The notes beneath the pieces are model-generated. The model worked only from the letters and a program-made list of their open reading frames with translations. It was not told where the DNA came from and did not search any database. The translations under genes and the position numbers were made by a program. From positions 1-35,930 of the forward strand of contig NZ_LQPS01000004.1 in the NCBI RefSeq assembly GCF_002101885.1: 35,930 bases of DNA, in the 5' to 3' direction. The DNA comes from Mycolicibacter senuensis. Its GTDB lineage: Bacteria; Actinomycetota; Actinomycetes; Mycobacteriales; Mycobacteriaceae. This document shows positions 8,906 to 17,703 of the stretch, piece by piece (position 1 is the stretch's first letter; each line of letters starts with the position of its first letter).

Positions 8906-9502
8906 GTGCACAAGTGGAAGCGGGTTGAAACCGACGGCGGTCCCCGCTTCCGGTCCGCATTGGCGCTGCACGAGGCCGCATTGCTCCGCAACCTCGTCGG
9001 CTCGATCATCGGGATGCTCGAGGCTCGTCAATCCGCCTCTCCGCCCGACGAACTCGAACAGATAACCGGGATGAAGACGGGTAACACCCAGCCGCCGGAG
9101 GACGCCACCACGCGGCGGCTGTTGCCGGACTTCTACCGTGCCGACGGCGACGGCGCCGCGGCCGGCGACTCCACGCTTGACGCGGAAGGCCTCAACGCGG
9201 CGCTGCGCAGCTTGCACGAGCCGGAGATCATCGATGCGAAACATGATGCGGCGCAACAGGTGTTGGACACGCTGCCGGAACAGGGCGGTCGTTTCGAACT
9301 GACCGAGGAACAGGCCAATGCCTGGATTGCGGCCATCAACGACATTCGTCTGGCGCTGGGCACCATGCTGCAGATCGGGCCCGACGGTCCTGATCGGCTG
9401 CCGCCCGGCGATCCGCGGGCCGGCCAGCTCAACGTCTATCAGTGGCTCACGGTGCTGCAGGAATACCTGGTGGTCGCGCTGATGGGGCGGCCCGGCCGAT
9501 GA
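8906..9502 (+). CDS. DUF2017 family protein (Rv1332-like)
   Basis: A 198-residue cytoplasmic protein of unknown function. It starts VHKWKRVETDGGPRFRSAL and contains HEAALLRNLVGSIIGMLEAR and YQWLTVLQEYLVVALMG, the beginning and end blocks of the DUF2017 family. The H37Rv homolog Rv1332 is sometimes called a putative transcriptional regulator, but I see no recognisable DNA-binding motif. The GTG at 8906 agrees with the family start; a frame open from 8834 overlaps clpS. A weak purine-rich GAAGGG lies at about 8886-8891. Its stop overlaps the next start (ATGA at 9499-9502), so it is translationally coupled to the S58-type peptidase. Confidence 0.88.
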   Translation: MHKWKRVETDGGPRFRSALALHEAALLRNLVGSIIGMLEARQSASPPDELEQITGMKTGNTQPPEDATTRRLLPDFYRADGDGAAAGDSTLDAEGLNAALRSLHEPEIIDAKHDAAQQVLDTLPEQGGRFELTEEQANAWIAAINDIRLALGTMLQIGPDGPDRLPPGDPRAGQLNVYQWLTVLQEYLVVALMGRPGR

Positions 9503-10587
9503 CCGATACCGGTTCGATCACCGAGGTCGCCGGGATCCGGGTGGGCCATCACCACCGGCTGGACGCGGACGCGACGCTGGGATCCGGCTGGGCCAGCGGG
9601 GTCACCGTCGTGCTGGCGCCGCCCGGCACGGTCGGTGCCGTCGACAGCCGGGGGGGTGCGCCCGGAAGCCGGGAGACCGACCTGCTGGACCCGGCCAACA
9701 GCGTGCGCTGGGTGGACGCGGTGGTGCTCTCCGGCGGGAGCGCCTACGGGCTGGCGAGCGCCGACGGCGTGATGACCTGGCTCGAGGAGCAGGGCCGCGG
9801 GGTGGCACTGGACGGCGGTGTGGTCCCGATCGTGCCGGCCGCGGTCGTCTTCGACTTGCCGGTCGGGGGCTGGGACCGACGGCCCACCGCGGAGTTCGGC
9901 TATGCCGCCGCGGCGGCTGCCGCCGGTCCCGACGGGGCGAGGCCGGCGACCGGCTGTGTCGGCGCCGGGGTCGGCGCGCGGGCCGGGGTCTTCAAGGGCG
10001 GGGTGGGCACCGCGTCGGTCACGCTGGAACTCGGGGAGCGCGGCGAGCACTCGGTCACGGTGGGTGCGCTGGTGGTGGTGAACCCGAGCGGCGAGGTCAT
10101 CGACGCCACCACCGGCCTGCCGTGGTCGGCCTATCTCGTCGAAGAATTCGGTCTGACCGCGCCGCCGTCGGAGGAGCTGGCGGTGCTCGCCGGGCTGGAA
10201 CCCAAATCCCGCTCGCTCAACACCACCATCGCGGTGGTGGCCACCGACGCCGCGCTCAGCCCGGCCGGCTGCCGGCGGATGGCGATCGCCGCGCAGGACG
10301 GGCTGGCGCGCACCATCCGGCCCTCCCACACCCCCGTGGACGGCGATACCGTGTTCGCGCTGGCGACCGGAGCCGTCGAGGTTCCCGATCTGGCTGATAC
10401 TCCGGCCGCGATGTCCCCGGAGACCGGCTTGGTCGCCGAGGTGGGTGCCGCCGCGGCGGACTGTTTGGCCCGCGCGGTGCTGGTGGGGTTGCTGGCCGCC
10501 GATCCGGTGGCCGGAATACCGACCTACGGCGGCACGTTGCCGGGGGCGTTCGGCAGCAAACCGGCCGGAACGACGGGAGGGCCGTGA
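9499..10587 (+). CDS. P1/S58 family peptidase (DmpA/NylC-like Ntn-hydrolase, Rv1333-like)
   Basis: Members of this family are self-cleaving aminopeptidases or amidohydrolases. The protein has 362 residues. ITEVAGIRVGHHH is the family opening block, followed by LSGGSAYGLASADGVM and FKGGVGTASV. The segment SLNTTIAVVATDA contains Asn241-Thr242, aligned by eye with the Asn-Thr autocleavage site of NylC, so Thr242 is the proposed nucleophile after processing. The substrate is unknown; the H37Rv homolog Rv1333 is annotated only as a hydrolase. It overlaps the DUF2017 stop by 4 bp, and the rhomboid start follows 1 bp after its stop. In H37Rv the mec-cysO-cysM cassette lies between this gene and rhomboid; it is absent here. 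Confidence 0.88.
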   Translation: MTDTGSITEVAGIRVGHHHRLDADATLGSGWASGVTVVLAPPGTVGAVDSRGGAPGSRETDLLDPANSVRWVDAVVLSGGSAYGLASADGVMTWLEEQGRGVALDGGVVPIVPAAVVFDLPVGGWDRRPTAEFGYAAAAAAAGPDGARPATGCVGAGVGARAGVFKGGVGTASVTLELGERGEHSVTVGALVVVNPSGEVIDATTGLPWSAYLVEEFGLTAPPSEELAVLAGLEPKSRSLNTTIAVVATDAALSPAGCRRMAIAAQDGLARTIRPSHTPVDGDTVFALATGAVEVPDLADTPAAMSPETGLVAEVGAAAADCLARAVLVGLLAADPVAGIPTYGGTLPGAFGSKPAGTTGGP

Positions 10588-10588
10588 T

Positions 10589-11248
10589 GTGGGTATGACC
10601 TCCCGATCGGGCGCATCGCCCGCGCCACGTTCCGACAAGACGCCGCTCTGGCGCACCGGCGGGGCCACCGTCGTGGGCTTCGTCGCCCTGCTCTATCTCG
10701 TCGAGGCCATCGATCAGGTCGGCGGCCACCAGCTGGACCGCAACGGCATCCGGCCGCTGCAGAGCGACGGCTTGTGGGGGGTCCTGTTCGCGCCGTTGCT
10801 GCACGCGAACTGGGCACATCTGCTGGCGAACACCGGTCCCGCGCTGGTGCTGGGTTTCCTGATGACGTTGGCGGGGCAGACCCGGTTCCTGCTCGCCACC
10901 GCGATCGTGTGGCTGGCCGGCGGGCTGGGCACCTGGCTGATCGGCAACGTCGGGTCGTCGTGCGGGCCCACCGACCACATCGGCGCCTCCGGGCTGATCT
11001 TCGGCTGGTTGGCCTTCTTGGTGGTGTTCGGGTGGTTCACCCGCAGAATCTGGCAGATCCTGGTCGGGCTGGTGGTGCTGGTGCTCTACGGCGGGATTCT
11101 CTGGGGAGCGGTGCCGGTGCTGAACGTGTGCGGCGGCGTGTCCTGGCAGGGGCACCTGTGCGGGGCGATCGCCGGGGTACTGGCCGCCTATCTGCTCTCG
11201 GGCCCCGAGCGCAACGCCCGCGCGCGGCGGCGGGCGGTCTCGGCGTGA
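10589..11248 (+). CDS. Rhomboid family intramembrane serine protease
   Basis: A 219-residue, six-helix membrane protease like Rv1337, cleaving transmembrane segments of unknown substrates. The catalytic Ser is in GASGLIFGW (about S134) and the catalytic His in [11 protein letters not shown] (about H189). [11 protein letters not shown] at about 72-82 is the conserved oxyanion-region HxxxN block. I chose the GTG at 10589 (MGMTSRS), not the ATG at 10595. GGGAGG at 10575-10580 is 8 nt from the GTG, and the H37Rv protein also begins MGMT. The gene starts 1 bp after the S58-type peptidase stop, and its own stop overlaps the murI GTG (GTGA), so all three are probably co-transcribed. Confidence 0.93.
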   Translation: MGMTSRSGASPAPRSDKTPLWRTGGATVVGFVALLYLVEAIDQVGGHQLDRNGIRPLQSDGLWGVLFAPLLHANWAHLLANTGPALVLGFLMTLAGQTRFLLATAIVWLAGGLGTWLIGNVGSSCGPTDHIGASGLIFGWLAFLVVFGWFTRRIWQILVGLVVLVLYGGILWGAVPVLNVCGGVSWQGHLCGAIAGVLAAYLLSGPERNARARRRAVSA

Positions 11249-12051
11249 TCGGGATCTTCGACTCCGGCGTCGGCGGGTTGACCGTCGCACGCTCGATCAT
11301 CGACCAGCTGCCCGACGAGGACATCGTCTACGTCGGCGACACCGCCAATGGACCGTATGGGCCGCTGACCATCCCGGAGGTCCGCGCGCACGCATTGGCC
11401 ATCGGCGACGATCTGGTCGAGCGCGGCATCAAGGCACTGGTGATCGCCTGCAACACCGCGTCGGCGGCCTGCCTGCGCGATGCCCGGGAACGCTACGACG
11501 TGCCGGTCGTCGAGGTGATCCTGCCGGCGGTGCGCCGGGCGGTGGCCGCCACTCGCAACGGCCGCATCGGGGTGATCGGAACGCAGGCGACCATCACCAG
11601 CCACGCCTACCAGGACGCGTTCGCCGCCGCCCGCGACACCGAGATCACCGCGGTGGCCTGCCCGCGTTTCGTGGACTTCGTCGAGCGCGGTATCACCAGC
11701 GGCCGGCAGGTGTTGGGGCTGGCCGAGGGATACCTGGAGCCGCTGCAGCGCGCCGGGGTCGACACCCTCGTGCTGGGTTGCACCCACTACCCGCTGCTGT
11801 CGGGCTTGATCCAGCTGGCGATGGGCGAGCAGGTGACGCTGGTGTCCAGCGCGGAGGAGACCGCCAAGGAGTTGCTGCGGGTGCTCTCCGAACGCGATCT
11901 GCTGCGTCCGCACCAGGCGCCGCCGGCCACCCGGGTGTTCGAGGCCACCGGTGACCCGGAGGCGTTCGCCGCATTGGCCACCCGCTTTCTGGGTCCGGCG
12001 ATCACCGGTGTCGGCGCTGTCCAGCGGCACGCTCCGTTGAGTCGGTCATGA
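11245..12051 (+). CDS. murI: Glutamate racemase
   Basis: MurI converts L- to D-glutamate for peptidoglycan stem peptides in the cytoplasm. The protein has 268 residues. [12 protein letters not shown] is the opening signature. The two catalytic cysteines lie in [10 protein letters not shown] (C69) and LGCTHYPLL (C179). [11 protein letters not shown] is the conserved middle block. The GTG at 11245 overlaps the rhomboid stop by 4 bp and gives [11 protein letters not shown]; no nearer upstream start exists. The gene order rhomboid-murI-metallo-hydrolase-rph-rdgB matches H37Rv Rv1337-Rv1341. Confidence 0.97.
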   Translation: MIGIFDSGVGGLTVARSIIDQLPDEDIVYVGDTANGPYGPLTIPEVRAHALAIGDDLVERGIKALVIACNTASAACLRDARERYDVPVVEVILPAVRRAVAATRNGRIGVIGTQATITSHAYQDAFAAARDTEITAVACPRFVDFVERGITSGRQVLGLAEGYLEPLQRAGVDTLVLGCTHYPLLSGLIQLAMGEQVTLVSSAEETAKELLRVLSERDLLRPHQAPPATRVFEATGDPEAFAALATRFLGPAITGVGAVQRHAPLSRS

Positions 12052-12130
12052 CCGTGATTTCGACGACGAATAGCGGGCAAAGCGTTGGTGTCTTGGTCAT
12101 GGTCGCGGCGAACATGGCACAGTAGGGAAC

Positions 12131-12907
12131 GTGCGACTGACCGTGCTCGGCTGCTCCGGCAGTGTGGTGGGTCCGGATTCGCCGGCATCGGGTTACCTGT
12201 TGCAGGCTCCGGGTACCCCGCCGCTGGTCATCGACTTCGGGGGCGGGGTGCTGGGGGCACTGCAGCGCCATGTCGATCCCGGCTCCGTCTCCGTTTTGTT
12301 GTCGCACCTGCATGCCGACCACTGCCTGGACCTTCCGGGGCTGTTCGTCTGGCGCCGCTACCACCCGTCGGTGGCGGCCACGCCGTTCCCCAAGGGCGTC
12401 ATATACGGGCCCAGCGACACCTGGTCGCGGATGGGCGCGGCGTCGTCCCCGTACGGCGGCGAGATCGACGACATCACCGACATCTTCGACGTCCACACCT
12501 GGGTCGACGGTGAAGCCGTCGAGTTCGGAGGCGTCAGCGTTCGGCCCAGCCTGGTGTCTCACCCGACCGAGTCGTTCGGCATGCGGATCACCGATGCCGC
12601 CGGTGTCACCCTGGTCTACAGCGGCGACACCGGCTACTGCGACCAGGTGATCGAACTGGCCCACGGCGCCGATGTGTTCCTGTGCGAGGCGTCATGGACC
12701 CACGAGCCCAACCGCCCCCCGAACCTGCATCTGTCGGGCACCGAGGCCGGGCGCATCGCTGCCGCTGCCGGCGTGAGCCAACTCCTGCTCACCCATATCC
12801 CGCCGTGGACGGCGCGCGAGGACGTGATCCGCGAGGCCAAGGCCGAGTTCGACGGGCCGGTGCACGCGGTGGTCTGCGACGAGAGTTTCGACATCCGACG
12901 GGCCTGA
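12131..12907 (+). CDS. Metallo-beta-lactamase-fold phosphodiesterase, Rv1339-like (cAMP PDE)
   Basis: A 258-residue hydrolase with the MBL-fold metal motif [10 protein letters not shown] (about residues 59-68), [17 protein letters not shown] and LLTHIPPW. The H37Rv homolog Rv1339 has been reported as an atypical class II cAMP phosphodiesterase that affects drug tolerance; that activity is inferred here from resemblance. The fold also resembles RNase Z-type enzymes, so an RNA substrate is a less likely alternative. The GTG at 12131 ([14 protein letters not shown]) has AGGGA just 5-6 nt upstream. A 79-bp gap to murI shows no clear terminator. RNase PH follows after 43 bp. Confidence 0.9.
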   Translation: MRLTVLGCSGSVVGPDSPASGYLLQAPGTPPLVIDFGGGVLGALQRHVDPGSVSVLLSHLHADHCLDLPGLFVWRRYHPSVAATPFPKGVIYGPSDTWSRMGAASSPYGGEIDDITDIFDVHTWVDGEAVEFGGVSVRPSLVSHPTESFGMRITDAAGVTLVYSGDTGYCDQVIELAHGADVFLCEASWTHEPNRPPNLHLSGTEAGRIAAAAGVSQLLLTHIPPWTAREDVIREAKAEFDGPVHAVVCDESFDIRRA

Positions 12908-12937
12908 CGCACCACCGGTCCTGACACACCGCTCCAC

Positions 12938-12943
12938 TAGGGT
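12938..12943 (+). promoter_or_regulatory. Candidate -10 element for rph
   Basis: TAGGGT is followed by TAGCGGC and then GTG at 12951, a 7-nt gap consistent with leaderless initiation. No Shine-Dalgarno is visible. Confidence 0.4.
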
Positions 12944-12950
12944 TAGCGGC

Positions 12951-13725
<775 letters not shown>

Positions 13726-13733
<8 letters not shown>

Positions 13734-14337
13734 CCTGCTGGTGGCCAGTCGCAACCCCAAGAAGCTGGCCGAACTCAATCGGGTGCTCGAGCACGCCGGT
13801 GTTTCCGGGCTGCGTCCCGTCTCGCTGGATGAGGTGCCGTCGTATGACGAAGCGCCCGAGACCGGGGCGACGTTCGAGGACAACGCCCTGGCCAAAGCGC
13901 GCGATGGCTATGTCGCGACCGGGTTACCTTGTGTCGCAGATGATTCCGGCCTGACCGTGGTTGCGCTCAACGGTATGCCGGGGGTGCTCTCGGCGCGGTG
14001 GTCGGGCAGCCACGGTGACGACGGCGCCAACACCGCCCTGCTGCTGGCCCAACTGCGCGACGTTCCCGACGAACGGCGCGGTGCGGCGTTCGTGTCGGCG
14101 TGCGCGCTGGTGTGGGGCGCCGGACCCGACCACGAGGTGGTGGTGCGCGGGGAGTGGCCGGGCAGCATCACCCGCGAAGCCCGCGGCGACGGCGGATTCG
14201 GCTACGACCCGGTGTTCGTACCCGAGGGCGCAGTACGCACCGCGGCCCAACTGGGCCCGGCAGAAAAAGACGCCGAGTCGCACCGTGGTCGTGCGCTGGC
14301 CCTGCTGCTACCGGCGCTGCGACGGCTCGCGGGGTGA
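13726..14337 (+). CDS. rdgB: Non-canonical purine NTP pyrophosphatase (RdgB/HAM1 type)
   Basis: RdgB hydrolyses dITP, XTP and similar deaminated nucleotides to the monophosphates, keeping them out of DNA and RNA. The core [32 protein letters not shown] and GGFGYDPVF are the family blocks, in the usual order. The start is not obvious. No ATG, GTG or TTG precedes LLVASRNP in frame after the rph overlap begins. CTG at 13726 ([10 protein letters not shown], 203 residues) gives the family length and has AGAAGG about 10 nt upstream. The alternative GTG at 13741 would cut into the first beta strand. The kinase gene follows after 3 bp. H37Rv homolog: Rv1341. Confidence 0.92.
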
Positions 14338-14340
14338 GCC

Positions 14341-15588
14341 GTGCCGTTAGTGCTCGGCGCTGAATTCGCCGGTTACCGCATAGAACGACTGCTCGGCTCC
14401 GGCGCGATGGGCGAGGTGTACCTGGCCCGGCACCCGAGGCTCCCGCGCCGCGACGCGCTCAAAGTCCTGCCCGCCGACCTGACCACCGACGCTGAATTCC
14501 GCCAGCGGTTCCAGTTGGAGGCCGACCTCGCGGCGACCCTGTTTCACCCCAACATCGTCGGCGTCCACGACCGCGGCGAATTCGATGGACAGCTTTGGCT
14601 CGTAATGGACTACGTGGCCGGTACCGACGCGGCACGGTTCATCGCCGACCGGTATCCCAACGGGATGCCCGAAGACGAAGCCCTGCCGATCGTCGGCGCG
14701 ATCGCCGAGGCCCTGGACCACGCGCACCAGCGTGGGCTGCTGCATCGCGACGTCAAACCGGCCAACATCCTGATCGCCGATCCCGAAGGTGACTCCCAAC
14801 GGATCTTGTTGGCCGACTTCGGGATCGTTCGGCAGCTCGGCGCTGCCAGCGGGCTGACCGCCACCAACTTCACCGTCGGCACCGTGTCCTACGCGGCCCC
14901 CGAGCAGCTGCGGGGCGACGACCTGGACGGTCGAGCAGATCAGTACGCGCTGGCGGCCACCGCATTTCATCTGCTCACCGGGGTACCGCCGTTCGGTGAC
15001 GGCAACCCGGTGACGATCATCAGCCGGCACCTGACCGCCGCGCCGCCACTGCTCAGCGAGCGGCGGCCGGAGTTGGCTCACCTCGACGCGGTCCTGGCGA
15101 CCGGCCTGGCCAAGGACCCAGCCGGGCGATTCGGTGGCTGCCGCGCGTTCGCCGGGGCACTGGCCGAGGCCGTCGGCGGTGAACCGGCGATGGTCTTGGC
15201 CGGTGCCGGCCGGCGCCGCTGGCCGTGGGTGGTGGGCGGTGCCGCAGTGCTGGCAGCGGTGGCCGGGATGATCGGGGTCGTCGACCGCGGCGACGATCGC
15301 ACCGACGTCGTCTCACCCCCGTCGACCACCACCGTGCATCCGACGCAACGGGTGACCGTCACCGTGACGGAGTCGCCCTCGCCGCCGGCTCCGCTGATGT
15401 CCCAACCCGCGCCGGTGCCGTCCCGGACGTTCATACCGCCGCCGGCGACCTCGGTCGAGGTCGTGTCGCCGCCGGCCGACGCCAGCGCCGTCTGCCGCGA
15501 CGGAACCTACTCATTCAGTAAGCGCCGCAGCGGTGCCTGCTCGCGCCACGGCGGGGTGGAGCGCTGGGTGAACCGGCCGGCAAACTGA
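14341..15588 (+). CDS. Membrane Ser/Thr protein kinase (Pkn-type) with a small Cys-pair extracellular domain
   Basis: A 415-residue receptor-like kinase. The kinase domain (about 10-275) has the P-loop GSGAMGEV (19-26), Lys41 in ALKVLP, catalytic HRDVKPAN (135-142), DFG at 159-161, an activation segment with Thr172/174/178 and APE at about 186-188. All key catalytic residues are present. One transmembrane segment lies at about 294-314, followed by a Pro/Ser/Thr-rich extracellular linker. A C-terminal module [20 protein letters not shown], with cysteines 385 and 400, resembles DUF3761. The GTG at 14341 is 3 bp after the rdgB stop, with GGGGTGAG upstream, so it probably belongs to the rph-rdgB operon. 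I do not recall a kinase here in H37Rv. Ligand and substrates are unknown. Confidence 0.93.
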   Translation: MPLVLGAEFAGYRIERLLGSGAMGEVYLARHPRLPRRDALKVLPADLTTDAEFRQRFQLEADLAATLFHPNIVGVHDRGEFDGQLWLVMDYVAGTDAARFIADRYPNGMPEDEALPIVGAIAEALDHAHQRGLLHRDVKPANILIADPEGDSQRILLADFGIVRQLGAASGLTATNFTVGTVSYAAPEQLRGDDLDGRADQYALAATAFHLLTGVPPFGDGNPVTIISRHLTAAPPLLSERRPELAHLDAVLATGLAKDPAGRFGGCRAFAGALAEAVGGEPAMVLAGAGRRRWPWVVGGAAVLAAVAGMIGVVDRGDDRTDVVSPPSTTTVHPTQRVTVTVTESPSPPAPLMSQPAPVPSRTFIPPPATSVEVVSPPADASAVCRDGTYSFSKRRSGACSRHGGVERWVNRPAN

Positions 15589-15600
15589 CCCGGTGTGGGG

Positions 15601-15942
15601 TCAGAGGTTGAACTGGGCCTTGATGTTTCGCGACTGGAAGTGCTCGACGATGATGCCCAGCAGTGGAATGGTGCCCGCCAGCAATACCCCGATCGTCTTG
15701 CCGAGCCGCCAGCGCACCTTGACCGCCAGATTGAGCGTGGCCAACAGGTAGGCGAAATACACCCAGCCGTGTACCACGCCGATCCAGGTCGGCGGGTTGT
15801 CCACCTTGATCACGTAGCGCACCACGATCTGGTAGCACAGCGCGATCAACCAGACGCCGGTCGCCCACGCCAGCACCCGGTAGGGCAGCAGCGCGCTGCG
15901 GATCTTCTCGGCGGGGGCGGCCTGGGCGGGTGTCTCGGTCAT
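15601..15942 (-). CDS. DUF3817 integral membrane protein (Rv1342c-like)
   Basis: A 113-residue membrane protein with about three hydrophobic helices (from about 22, 56 and 84). It ends LLGIIVEHFQSRNIKAQFNL. YRVLAWATGVWLI and PTWIGVVHGWVYFAYL are typical of DUF3817, a family of unknown function common in actinobacteria. The ATG at 15942 overlaps the lprD stop (ATGA), so lprD and this gene are coupled. It is convergent with the kinase gene, 12 bp away, and I see no terminator hairpin in that gap. Confidence 0.9.
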   Translation of the reverse strand: MTETPAQAAPAEKIRSALLPYRVLAWATGVWLIALCYQIVVRYVIKVDNPPTWIGVVHGWVYFAYLLATLNLAVKVRWRLGKTIGVLLAGTIPLLGIIVEHFQSRNIKAQFNL

Positions 15943-16313
15943 GCGGTGTTCCTGTTCTTCCGGTCGTTCGCGGTGAGCTCGGCCAAGTAGGCGTTGTAGT
16001 CCCGCAGTGCGGCGTCGTCGGTCGGCGCGGTGGCGGGCCCGGGCCGTTCCGGCAGCAGCCCGGCCGGGATCTCGGTCACCGTATCGGGTCGGTGCGGCTC
16101 GGGCGGCGCCTCTTCGTAGCGGACGAATTTACGGTAGGCGTAAACGCAGAACCAGGCGAACAGCGGCCACTGCAGGGCATAGCCGAGGTTCTGGAAGTCG
16201 CCGTTGATCTCCTGGAACCGGGTCCACTGCCACCACCCCAACGCCAGGCACGCGCAGGCGGCGACGAGCACCAGCACGATCAGTGCCGGTCTCCGACGCC
16301 GTGTAGTGGACAC
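15939..16313 (-). CDS. lprD: LprD-like small membrane protein/putative lipoprotein
   Basis: A 124-residue protein matching Rv1343c LprD: STTRRRRPALI, then a hydrophobic stretch, then LGWWQWTRFQEINGDFQNLG and YALQWPLFAWFCVYAYRKF, a second helix. The first helix ends in LVAAC, which is why the H37Rv protein is listed as a lipoprotein. It could equally be a two-helix membrane protein with a cytosolic tail, because the hydrophobic stretch continues past the Cys. The GTG at 16313 matches the family start and lies 6 nt after TACCGT. The open frame runs further upstream but is unlike the family. Function unknown. Confidence 0.88.
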   Translation of the reverse strand: MSTTRRRRPALIVLVLVAACACLALGWWQWTRFQEINGDFQNLGYALQWPLFAWFCVYAYRKFVRYEEAPPEPHRPDTVTEIPAGLLPERPGPATAPTDDAALRDYNAYLAELTANDRKNRNTA

Positions 16314-16319
16314 CCCTTG

Positions 16320-16325
16320 ACGGTA
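16320..16325 (-). promoter_or_regulatory. Candidate -10 element for lprD
   Basis: TACCGT on the minus strand is followed by CAAGGG and GTG at 16313. AAGGGG is present but too close to the start for a normal ribosome-binding site, so leaderless initiation is the better reading. Confidence 0.35.
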
Positions 16326-16347
16326 CCGCCTGGGGGCGGGAGGGCTG

Positions 16348-17073
16348 TCAGGTCTTCGGGCCGACGAACTCGTCGAGTCGTGCCGTGGCTGCTTTGCGAT
16401 ACACGGCGATCTGGTACTTGCTGTTTTGAGACCACGGGATTCCGAGATGATCGAGCGCGACGCAGTACAGCCTGCGGATGTCATCGGAGCGGTTGGAGAA
16501 GTGGTAGCGGATACTTCGTACGCCACGATCGTTGGCGACGACGCGGCAGCCATCGCTGTCGATCAGGCCGCGGATGAATTCCTCGGTGGCCTGGTTGACG
16601 AGGTCTTCCTGCCAAGGCTTCAGCCGGATCGGCCGGTGGTGCTTCTTGCCGGGGCCGTGTTGCGGGAAGAGGCACGGCCAGTGCTCGGAGTACAGGTAGA
16701 CATCGGTGCAGTTGTCGGGGCGCCGTAGCGCGCCTGCACATTGACCGGGCATCAAGATGTCAATTGCCTGGCGGCAGCGTTTGATGATTTCGGGGTACTT
16801 CGAGTCGAGGGTGATCCTCAGGTGCCAGGTCCGAGGTTGACGCGAGATGCAGCCGTCACCAAGGTAGAGGCCCAGGAGATAGCAGTAGACGACGGCAGGC
16901 AATGTAGCGAAATCATGTATGTGAGGTTCACCTGCCCGTCGTCGATGCGATGGGTTGTGCCGCCAGCCGCGTATCGTGCTCCGGGGAATGCGGGTCTGAC
17001 GGGCAATCGCGCAGTCATTCATCCCTGACGCAATGAGGCGCTGCACCATGTTGAACTCGTTGGTTGACCGCAT
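16348..17073 (-). CDS. Free-standing HTH plus two-motif LAGLIDADG-type protein
   Basis: A 241-residue protein. Residues 8-38 form a helix-turn-helix resembling resolvase/Hin-type HTHs (MVQRLIASGMNDCAIARQTR, then STIRGWR). Two LAGLIDADG-like motifs follow: YLLGLYLGDG (65-74) and FIRGLIDSDG (166-175), each with the acidic residue expected in a homing-endonuclease active site. HWPCLFPQHGPGKKH (131-145) is a conserved block in actinobacterial relatives as I remember them. It is a stand-alone gene, not inside an intron or intein. The ATG at 17073 has GGGAGG 7 nt upstream. Base composition is lower than its neighbours (33/60 G+C at 16381-16440). It is divergent from tRNA-Leu, 84 bp away. It may be a nuclease, a domesticated regulator or a selfish element. 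Confidence 0.8.
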   Translation of the reverse strand: MRSTNEFNMVQRLIASGMNDCAIARQTRIPRSTIRGWRHNPSHRRRAGEPHIHDFATLPAVVYCYLLGLYLGDGCISRQPRTWHLRITLDSKYPEIIKRCRQAIDILMPGQCAGALRRPDNCTDVYLYSEHWPCLFPQHGPGKKHHRPIRLKPWQEDLVNQATEEFIRGLIDSDGCRVVANDRGVRSIRYHFSNRSDDIRRLYCVALDHLGIPWSQNSKYQIAVYRKAATARLDEFVGPKT

Positions 17074-17141
17074 GCGCTTACCTCCCGGACGGTCACACGC
17101 TAGGAGGTGCTACCGACAATTTCGTCGTTCCGTAGGCGGGC

Positions 17142-17147
17142 TAAACT
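17142..17147 (+). promoter_or_regulatory. Candidate -10 element for tRNA-Leu
   Basis: TAAACT lies 10 nt upstream of the mature tRNA-Leu 5' end, a suitable position for initiation just before the gene. I cannot identify a convincing -35. Confidence 0.45.
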
Positions 17148-17157
17148 GAGTGCCCTT

Positions 17158-17241
17158 GCGGGCGTGGCGCAATTGGCTGACGCACCGGCTTTAGGTGCCG
17201 GCGCTCGAAAGAGCATGAGGGTTCGAGTCCCTCCGCCCGCA
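17158..17241 (+). tRNA. tRNA-Leu (anticodon TAG)
   Basis: The 84-nt cloverleaf folds by eye. Acceptor GCGGGCG pairs with CGCCCGC. The D arm is GCG/CGC. The anticodon stem is CCGGC/GCCGG around loop TTTAGGT, with anticodon TAG at 17192-17194 (reads CUA). There is a long class II variable arm, and T arm AGGG-TTCGAGT-CCCT. The discriminator is A, and CCA is not fully encoded. The long variable arm confirms the leucine class. Confidence 0.96.
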
Positions 17242-17328
17242 CAAAATTCGAACCGGTTTCGCCATGTCGCCGGCGCCTTGCCGGTGCGAGAATGGACGTC
17301 ATCGTCCTCGCGGGATTGGTGCAGCATC

Positions 17329-17700
17329 ATGAACAGAAAAGCAGTCTTCGTCACCTTCAGCGCGGTGCTGGCCGGTGTCATCGCAAACCCGCCGCCGGCG
17401 GCGTTCGCCGACGATCCCAGCAATGAGGACCAGGTGTTCTTCGCCGAACTGGAACACGAGGGACTTCACCCCGACTACGCCAAGCAGATCTGCGGCAGTG
17501 CCAAGTGCGAGTCGCTGCGTGATCTGCTGGTGCAAGAAGGCCATGCGGTCTGTTCGGCGTTGAGCGGCGCGCCGCGGCTGGTGCCGATCTCGGTGATCGC
17601 GCACCTGCAGGTGACACCCGCAGAAGCGCACGGCGTCATCACCGCGGCCCGGCACGCCTATTGCCCGCAATCGCCGGACCCGTACACCAAGACTGCGTGA
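17329..17700 (+). CDS. Secreted DUF732 protein
   Basis: A 123-residue exported protein. The signal peptide (about residues 1-27) ends PAAFA. The mature part has the DUF732 pattern: EDQVFFAELEHEGLHPDY, GHAVCSALSGAPRL and a C-terminal YCPQSPDPY. Family members have a paired Cys (here C75 and C112). This one has two extra cysteines in ICGSAKC (C55, C60), which could form a second small disulfide. DUF732 proteins are numerous in mycobacteria and have no assigned function. The ATG at 17329 gives a full signal peptide; the frame is open further up through the tRNA, which is an artefact. The MFS gene is convergent, 3 bp away. Confidence 0.85.
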   Translation: MNRKAVFVTFSAVLAGVIANPPPAAFADDPSNEDQVFFAELEHEGLHPDYAKQICGSAKCESLRDLLVQEGHAVCSALSGAPRLVPISVIAHLQVTPAEAHGVITAARHAYCPQSPDPYTKTA

Positions 17701-17703
17701 GCC

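Noticed and set aside
16348..17241. Integrative element anchored in tRNA-Leu
   Set aside because: No integrase and no duplicated tRNA 3' end were found nearby. The LAGLIDADG gene alone does not make an integrative element.
17107..17328. N-terminal extension of the DUF732 frame through tRNA-Leu
   Set aside because: It translates the tRNA itself; the signal peptide begins at the ATG at 17329.
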